Shown here: one piece after another, positions 57,161 to 64,000 of the stretch | Numbering within the stretch: the stretch's first letter is position 1 | Layout of the letters: the number at the start of each line of letters is the position of its first letter | Assembly (NCBI GenBank): GCA_036346355.1 | Contig: JAYEVF010000084.1 | Coordinates: 1-64,000, forward strand | DNA from: Rhipidocladum racemiflorum | Taxonomy: Eukaryota; Streptophyta; Magnoliopsida; Poales; Poaceae | Direction: 5' to 3' | DNA: 64,000 nucleotides | Program-made: the position numbers and the translations under genes | The notes under the pieces: model-generated | Told to the model about the DNA's origin: nothing | Database searches by the model: none | Seen by the model: the letters and a program-made list of their open reading frames with translations, nothing else

Positions 57161-58895
57161 TCTGTGAAACATGATCATCTATCAGTACATGTGTTGATCT
57201 ATTTATTGTTGTCCTCTACGACGATATCCGATCAGAGATATTTATAGACTTATATCAATAAGTAAAGAGTTTCATGAGCAAGTCATATATTTGCTGATCA
57301 ATATAATGATATACAATCATTTAACCAATAATCATATTATTATTCATAAATATAGTCATGCTACAATCATCTATATAGCTGCCTTAAGGGCATAACAGTA
57401 ACAAAAGGTTGGCATCGGCAAAAATTGGTCAGAGCTATGCTCATGACGGAGGTGGGCAGCGGTAGCATGGCAGTGAGGCACGGCTAGTTGCTTAAGCACA
57501 GGGGAGGGGGCGGTGAGGAAATGGGTTACTAGAGAAGTCCATCATACCGGTAAACGGTGACGAGATTTGGCCGGATTGCTCTAGTGTCGTGCGGCCGGAC
57601 TTGGAGAAGACGAAGGTAGGGTGGCGGTCTCCTGGGCGCTCCGAGCTACAAACAAGCGAGGGGTGAGCTAAATAAGTTAGGGCAGAGCTTCATGTCTAAT
57701 GAATTGAAGAATGGATAGCTGTGGGAGCCGAATTGTTTCTACCCTCTCCTTAGGCTTACATCGGTTTGGAGGTCCTCAATGGTGCTAATGGTTCAAGCTC
57801 AGGCCGAGGGAGCTTGTACCGAGTTCGAGATGGTCGGGCACTCTTAAATAAATGATGAAGTGGTAGGGAGCACGAGTAAAACCCAAAGGAGGTCGAGTGC
57901 AATAATGGCGGCGGAGCTCGCAATGGAAAGGCACCCCGCAAAGGTGCTTTCGGCTCGGAAGTGGGGAGAGGCATAGGAGTCCAGGGGTGAGATAGGGCAC
58001 AACATGGTGGTCTAGTTGCCTTGGTGAGCTCAGCGGCACAAGGGAAATGGGCGCGACTCTAAGTACCGAGGAATGGCGACGTCCCCTTGGGGCGGCAGAA
58101 GAAATGTAAGGCAAAGCCTGGCCATGGCAGGAGGTTGGACGCAACATGGCGTTGGTCATCTGGCATGGACAAGCATGGGCGGGACGTGGATGAGCTACTA
58201 TGGTAGGGAATTCCATGGGCGAAGGCTACCGCGGCGGCGGTTTAGCAAGGCAATGCAAGGAAGAGAAAAGAAGAGGGGGAAGAGAAAGGGGAACTAACGG
58301 GTGGGTCCAGGGGCCCACATGGTAGTGAAAAGGGGGAAAGGGCTAGTTGGTTTGGTGGCCCAGTCTTTGTGATGACCGAAGAAGAATCTGAGGCCCACAC
58401 AGTGGAAACAAGAAAGGAAATAGAATTTAACTTTTCTGATTTTTTTTTTGTAGCAACTGAACTTGGATTTAATTGAGCAACCAAAATACATTTATTTATT
58501 TTTGGTAATTTTTATGAAGAAAACTAAGGATACAAAAGATCTAACATAAAAATTTCAAATAAAGATCATGCGCTAATAATTCCAAAAAAAATTGTGACAT
58601 TGCTCTAGGTTCAATTATTAAGTTGTTGTTTTTTATTTTCTAAATGCAATAGTTGAATTTAAATTCTTCTAAAACTTTGTACGGATGATTCAAATACCAC
58701 TTAGGAATTAATTAGATTTTTGGTAAATTTTTTTGTTTGGTTTTAAATTTTAAAGCCAAGATCTTGTTTCAAAATTAAACAAAAAGAATTTTCCTAAAAT
58801 CATAGAACCTAAGGAGAAACACAAAACATCATAAATTCAATTTAAAGACTCAAATGAAATTGTGAATTTAGTTTTCACTATATTTTAGCTTGAGG
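57161..58895. mobile_element. Probable decayed LTR-type repeat, minus orientation
   Basis: From 58895 leftward (TATAACATCCTCAAGC...) an AT-rich stretch is followed by a GGGCCCACATG-type block and a GC-rich segment (57430-58300), the same order seen from 54270 leftward. Open frames in the GC-rich part overlap on both strands and show no domain. Boundaries are not defined. Confidence 0.35.
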
Positions 58896-59019
58896 ATGTT
58901 ATAGAGAATTGGGTCGGGTTAACTGTAACTTCTAGGTTTTCGACCAGACCGGTAAGAATCCGTAAGAATAAGCAAGAATTAGGTTTCAGTTAGATTCTGA
59001 TTTTATATAGAGGATAACT

Positions 59020-60119
59020 TCTAATATTAACACCCTTATAGGGGAAGAAGTTGGGGGCCAACCGACCCCCCCACGTGTCCCCTCCCTTTTTGCACAAAAG
59101 CCCCTCCGGTTTTTCGAAATTACGTCCAGGTCCTCGCGCGATTTTTTGTGAGAGGAATATATTTTTGCCGGTTCGCGTTTAGGTCCCTGGTTTGCCGCTT
59201 TGCATGGAGGCCCTCCCGTTAAGTGCGAATAGCGAGCGAGCCCTTTACTAATTTTTCAAAATAGCGAACAGGTCCAAAATTATAACAAATAGGTCCTCGC
59301 ACTTTACGTTCGGGTCCTTTCTCCGTTTTGTCCCAAAAAAATGTTTTCGGGGTCCGTTTTTTCTCCAGAGCATGCGAAAAATATTTTCAGTAGCCGTTTT
59401 CCCCCAAAAATATATATATAACCGTTTCCTTTCTCTGTTTTGCCCGAAAAAATGTTTTCGGGGTCCGTTGTTTCTCCAGAGCATGCGAAAAATATTTTCG
59501 GTAGCCGTTTTCCTCCAAAAAAAAATGTACAACCGTTTCCTTTCTCCGTTTTGCTCGAAAAAAATATTTTCGTGATCGGTTTTCCTCCGTTTTGCCCGAA
59601 AAAAATGTTTTCGTGATCAGTTTTCCCTCCAGGGTATATGGGAAATGTTTTTCGTGGCTATTTCGCCCCAAAAAAAATTGTGAGACCATTTCCTTTATCC
59701 GTTTTGCCCGGAAAAAAAATTCGTCATCCGATTTTTCTCCAGAGCATGGGAAAAATGTTTTCCTTGCCCGTTTTTCCAAAACAAAAAATTTGGAAAACCG
59801 TTTCTTTTCTCCGTTTTGCCCCCAAAAAAAAGTTTTCGTCATCCGTTTTTCCTCCGGAGCATGGGGAAAATATTTTCGGTGGCTATTTCCCCACAAAACA
59901 AAATGGAAAGCCGTTATCTTTCTTCATTTTGCTTGAAAAAATTTATTTCCGTGAACCGTTTTTTCTCCGGAACATGGAAAAAATGTTTTTGTTGGCCGTT
60001 TCCCCCAAAAAAAATGTAAATTCGTTTTTCGTCCGTCGTTTTTCCGTTTTCCCCCGCTTTTCCTCATTTTTTTTTATCAAATTTCGCACGGCGCGGCGAA
60101 GCGCGCGGCTCTAACTAGT
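59020..60119 (+). mobile_element. Helitron-like family 2, second copy with minisatellite array
   Basis: It starts TCTAATATTAACACCCTTATAGGGG, then CCACGTGTCCCCTCC, CGCGTTTAGGTCCCTGG and ATTTTTCAAAATAGCGAAC as in the copy at 49388. An array of units follows: CCTTTCTCCGTTTTGCC.GAAAAAATGTTTTCG..GTCCG, TTTTTCTCCAGAGCATG.GAAAAATATTTTCGGTAGCCG. The 3' end is a GC-rich stretch (GGCGCGGCGAAGCGCGCGG) and CTAACTAGT before T. Long open frames exist on both strands because of repeat periodicity. Confidence 0.7.
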
Positions 60120-61111
60120 TATGATAGAAGTTATCTAAAATCCTCCTATTCAGCAATAATTCAATTTTTTTTAAGTAGAAGTTATAAAGAAATTGAAACG
60201 AGGGTCTTAGAATACTATAAGAGCGACGGCCCAGAGTACAACGAAAGAGAACGTTAATACGTCTTTGGTCAATATCAACCATCCAACAAACATTAGCAGC
60301 GTGCCCCTCATTAGGTGGCAATAAATGGTCGTTTTTGACAACCGACTACATTAAAGATCATGAGATGCTTTTTTTTGGGGGGTTGGTGGGGTGGGGTGGG
60401 TTGTATGCGGATGTGGGCAACTTGACGTTTTACGTAACAAGGTCATGTAACTTATGTTTATTTTTCTATTGTACATACCATATATGTGTAATACGATAAT
60501 ACTATGTTGAATATATTGTTTTTGGTACGTGAAAATTTCTACCTAGTTTTTTCAATTACTGTAAGAATTTCCAACCTTTTAGAAAAACAAGGGAAGATAA
60601 AAGAAAGATGCGGGGAGCAGGTTCGTAATATCGCCAATAATCGCTCATATTGAGCCGGTTCGGTATCTAACTAAATTTAAAAATTTTAAAAATTTTATAC
60701 AACATATATATCGCGATAATCGGTAAATATCGCTCGATTTTCGATGAATAGCGTGCAAAAATCACTCAAAAATCTACTGTCAAAGAAGTTCACTTGATCG
60801 ATTGATTATCAAGACATATCGAGTGATTATCGGCGAAAATAGATTTTCTTTGATTTTTTAATGTGTTTTTGAATTTGAAATCTTTTGATTTTTAACGATT
60901 TTTGATCGATTATCGGCAAAAAAGGTACCGACCCGGCTGGTTGTAAGGTCAAATCGATAGTGTAAACCTGGTGGGGAGGAGGTGGGGGCACGGGTTGAGC
61001 GGAAAGATCAAAGATCCCTGGCCGTGTAGGCTGTAGCGCACCCGCGGAACAAGTGGTTTTCCATGTTCCATTTTGCTAGTCCTCGAACAAGTGTAGATGA
61101 TAGAACTAGAA
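60120..61111. other. Intergenic; contains inverted mate of 49229-49305
   Basis: 60262-60345 on the minus strand matches 49229-49305. The stretch 60650-60920 repeats the words ATCGGTAAATATCG, GATTATCGGC and TTTTGATCGATTATCGG. No gene was recognised. Confidence 0.45.
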
Positions 61112-62222
61112 TTAGTTAATATTGCTGTCATGCTTGAGATATATGCACAACCTAACCACTGTTGACCGTCTTAACGAATTAAGTTCAAACGGGACCGACC
61201 GAAGGAACTGTCGTAAATGCGCAAAAACGGTAACAAGGTCATCCGCTAATTACTGTGTGGCCTGTAAAAGCTGAACAATACATTAATGTCATTGTTGACC
61301 ATAACAAATGCATGATTTTCTACATATTAGTTTACTGAGGAAATAGAGATATTGCTGCATATATAGTACTTGAGGGAAAAAAAATTGTATTTAATACAAT
61401 TTTTGACTCGTATTTACAAAAAGATACAATAATTTCGCGTATTTACAAAAAAACCAGTGATGTCCGAAACCCAAAAAACCGAAAATGCATGTCTGGATCA
61501 CAAAAAACCAAACATGGCTTATTTGAATATCTAAAAACCAAACATAGAGTATTTACGAATATTAAATTATTTGTCTAGTTCATGAAAAATCAGAGATGCA
61601 TATCCGTTTTACGAAGAACCGGACAAGGGGATGTTTTTTTAAGGGGATGTTTTTTTTCTTGCCCTCATCCGATCAGCTCGGCTCCCGCCCTTTTAAGGGG
61701 ATGTTTTTTTTCTTGCCCGTACTATACAGTATCTGTGATTGAGTACTAGCTATTCGTGTTGATGTTGATGGATGCTGCGACTAGAGATTGCACGTATGTG
61801 TGAGCCCTTGTTCAGTTCTTCGTAATTTAATATTCGCAAATACTCTACGTTCAGTTTTTGGAGATCCGAAGAAGCTATGTAAGGTTTTAGGTGATCCGAA
61901 TATGCATATTCGGTTTTTCAGATCTCGGATATTATTGAGTTTTTTTTGTAAATACATGAAATTGTTGTATCGTTTTGTAAATACGAGTCAAAAATTGTAT
62001 TAAATACGAAAATTTTCCAGTATCTCTATTTCCTCAATAAACTAATATGTAGAAAACCATGCATTTGTTATGGTCAACAATGACATTAATGTATTGTTCA
62101 GCTTTTACAGGCCACACAGTAACGACGACAGTTCCTTCGGTCGGTCCCGTTTGAACTTCGTTAATACGGTCACGGTGGTTAGGTTGTGCATATATCTCAA
62201 GCATGACAGCAATATTAACTAA
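61112..62222. repeat. 1.1-kb foldback element
   Basis: The left arm 61112-61582 is the inverted copy of 61810-62222, with a spacer of about 227 bases. Pairs include TTAGTTAATATTGCTGTCATG / CATGACAGCAATATTAACTAA, TGCACAACCTAACCAC / GTGGTTAGGTTGTGCA, GGGACCGACCGAAGGAACTGTCGT / its complement, and CTGAGGAAATAGAGATA / TATCTCTATTTCCTCA. The spacer holds three copies of AAGGGGATGTTTTTTT. No protein is encoded. The element superfamily is unknown. Confidence 0.9.
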
Positions 62223-62295
62223 CTAGCGTTTAATTGTGGTGGAGATTGCGGGTTCGAAGGTACACCAAAAGCTGTAGAAACGTAGTGTCGCTGTA

Positions 62296-62568
62296 TCTCT
62301 ACTATTCTAAAGCAGCACTTGGTGGCGGTGGTCCGTTCTTCTCACATCATTAATTGCCGTTTAATTCCCTGCTTAATTGCCCTACTTAATTGTCCTGCTT
62401 AATTGCCCTACGCAAGAAACGAAGCGTTGCTTTAATTAGCCAGCTTTCGCAAGAAACGAAGCGTTAAAGATAGATGTTTGATCTTGTGAAATAATTTTTT
62501 TTAATTTTTTAATCTTTACTTTTCGTTATCATTTTTTTTTCGTAGCAACGCACGGGCATGTAACTAGT
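62296..62568 (+). mobile_element. Small non-autonomous Helitron, family 1 copy D
   Basis: It starts TCTCTACTATTCTAAAGC after A and ends CGTAGCAACGCACGGGCATGTAACTAGT before T. It is longer than the others because TTAATTGCCCT(A/G)C units are repeated four times near 62350-62410 and CGAAGCGTTGCTTTAATTAG / AAGAAACGAAGCGTTAAAG are both present. Confidence 0.9.
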
Positions 62569-63310
62569 TAAAAACAATATAGGTTTTAATTGCTAGCAAG
62601 CACAGGAATGTATATACACTACCAGGATCCGTATTTTTCTTCACGGTCGGATAGTATTCTAGGAATACAGGAGTACGTACTAATATACTGTCTATCGCTC
62701 AAGGTAAGGATTTCGCAAGACTGAACAAGCACTGCAAAATATTTTAGGAGTATTTTGGATTTAGGGTGCCCCTAAAAATTTGAGAAACACTATAAAATCA
62801 CATCTTCGATAGATCAAATTTGTTGATTGAATTGATTTTGATTTTGGTGATTTGTGATTCTTAAACCTTAGAAATATTTGTATTGTAGTTTTAGCAAATT
62901 TTAAATATATGCGCTAGATTTATAATGTTACAAAATTATTGTAAAAGACTATAGATTTATATATATGTGCGAAGTGTGTATTCCTATTCAAATTTTTCCA
63001 GTTCCGCCACTGTCAAAGAATACTATATATGGTTTCTAGAAATACCATAGTATCAAATCCAACGAGGTCTTTGCTACAGCAAATATTGTATTTTTATAAA
63101 CTATAATATTGCAACATATCATAGTATTTTTAGTTTTTAAAAATCCACTTACGACTTTTTTTTTTCTTTTCTAAACCCAAGTCCTCTGAAGTATTTCGAT
63201 CTGCCTCTTAACGCAACCGCTATAGTTTGTTAATTTCTCTTCTTGTGTGTCTGCATTGCTCAAGAAAGAGAGGTCAATAAAAAGAAATGATGTCCTGTTC
63301 TACTTAATAA
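62569..63310. other. Intergenic, AT-rich, nothing recognised
   Basis: No gene, RNA or element end was seen. The stretch ends at a GC-rich block. Confidence 0.5.
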
Positions 63311-63841
63311 TCAACTAGTATCAGCTTTTATTTTCAGTCGTGTGGGTCGCCCATCCCCAAGCGTAAGAAGTGAATCAGCCACGAAGAACGATCTCTGGTA
63401 CATATGAACGACTCCATCTCCGGCGGCGGCGACGCGCTCCCCGCGAGGGTTCTCGAGGAATTTTTGAATCGTGTTTCGTGTGGGGATTGATTTCGCCGCT
63501 TGGTTTGACGAAGCAGGAAATCTGCCGACTTTGTAGCCGCTGCGAGGCGGGGACGGCGGCGAGGGGCGGGGCGGACACAGGGATGCGGCCGATGATGAGG
63601 GCGAGGACGGCGCGGGCGCTGGGATGCGGGTGAGGGCGAGGACGGCGTGGTCGCGGAGTATCGAGCGAGGGAGGCGAGCCGCGAGTGCGGCGGTGGCGTG
63701 ACAGCGCACGCGTCGAGTGAAGCATGATGAAGCGGGCGGGCGGGCGGGCGAGCGAGCGAGCTGTGGAGCAAACAGCAGCGCCGAGCGACGTGGCGTAGCT
63801 CCGTTTTCAGAAAACCTTCGAACTTTACTAGAAACGTGCAC
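63311..63841 (-). other. GC-rich block with an unassigned 176-codon frame
   Basis: The longest minus-strand frame starts MHVSSKVRRFSENG at 63841 and is rich in alanine, arginine, proline and serine; its first residues overlap a Helitron-type end. Two other frames on the same strand and one on the plus strand are open too, so composition explains the openness. It could be the 5' end of a real grass gene (organelle-type leader) or a captured fragment. I see no domain. Confidence 0.25.
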
Positions 63842-64000
63842 GCGGCGGCACGCCGCGTGAGTTGCTGTTTGCGAATAATATAGAAACCTATGAGATGAGG
63901 TAATGAAAAATTAAAAAGTTAGTGTTTGCTTTTAAAATTTTTGTTGCGTAAGTTAGTGTTTGCAAATAATATAGAACTCGTAAGCGCGGCGCATTCCGCG
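63827..64000 (-). mobile_element. Helitron-type 3' end, body running off the window
   Basis: On the minus strand a GC hairpin (GCGGCGTGCCGCCGC) is followed by GTGCACGTTTCTAGT, ending at 63827. This matches the terminal design of the element at 49388-50299. If real, the 5' part lies to the right, outside the window. Confidence 0.4.

Noticed and set aside
59387..60114. Long frames on both strands (158-169 codons)
   Set aside because: Same minisatellite explanation as at 49678; no domain and no codon bias.
1..64000. Search for tRNA, rRNA, CRISPR arrays and bacterial-type operons
   Set aside because: No cloverleaf with A and B boxes, no rRNA text, no regular repeat-spacer array and no Shine-Dalgarno-led gene series was seen. 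A tRNA scan would be needed to exclude a degenerate tRNA.

Overview
This window is nuclear DNA of a grass, most likely from the Oryza (rice) lineage. The evidence is spliced plant genes with GT-AG introns, large numbers of Stowaway, Tourist/Harbinger and CACTA-type DNA transposons, Helitron ends of the type GCACGGGCATGTAACTAGT, copia fragments and gypsy-type long-LTR remnants. There are no bacterial-type genes, rRNA genes, convincing tRNA genes or CRISPR arrays. The species call is inference from repeat style; no search was run.

The one gene that looks functional is an oxidosqualene cyclase (triterpene/sterol synthase) on the minus strand, 48678 down to 29918. I rebuilt 18 exons by hand. They give a 755-residue reading frame of normal family length, with a TATA box about 70 bases upstream of the ATG and a poly(A) signal about 30 bases after the stop. 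Three things stand out. The catalytic DCTAE motif reads DTTAE. The MWCYCR-type motif reads FWCFCR. The conserved exon 1 splice donor is GA instead of GT, but a GT four bases further on and a duplicated acceptor 50 bases upstream of the usual one would together restore the frame with 18 extra residues. The introns hold a 1.7-kb foldback, a Tourist-type MITE, a Helitron, a long AT-rich LTR-like repeat, a foldback MITE, a small-TIR MITE and a CACTA element containing a 0.6-kb hairpin.

Left flank (1-29880): this is a graveyard of gene pieces between transposons. It holds an MCAfunc-type pseudogene (3893-5531) with a second, more decayed copy at about 10270; a CBP60 (calmodulin-binding protein 60) fragment (7050-7361); the 3' part of a copia element with its LTR (14080-16025); an F-box pseudogene (17701-21572) split by a 2.46-kb LTR-type insertion with a near-perfect 5-bp target duplication; a roughly 250-bp direct duplication (23960 and 25358); and a copia gag fragment (27210-27574).

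Right flank (48700-64000): two MITEs sit back to back in the cyclase promoter region. Beyond them are two Helitron-like elements carrying palindromic minisatellite arrays (49388-50299 and 59020-60119), a 3.9-kb repeat with mutually inverted ends (50338-54270), a decayed copia polyprotein region (54655-57160, minus), a 1.1-kb foldback (61112-62222), a fourth copy of a small Helitron family (62296-62568), and a GC-rich block next to a Helitron-type 3' end near 63827.
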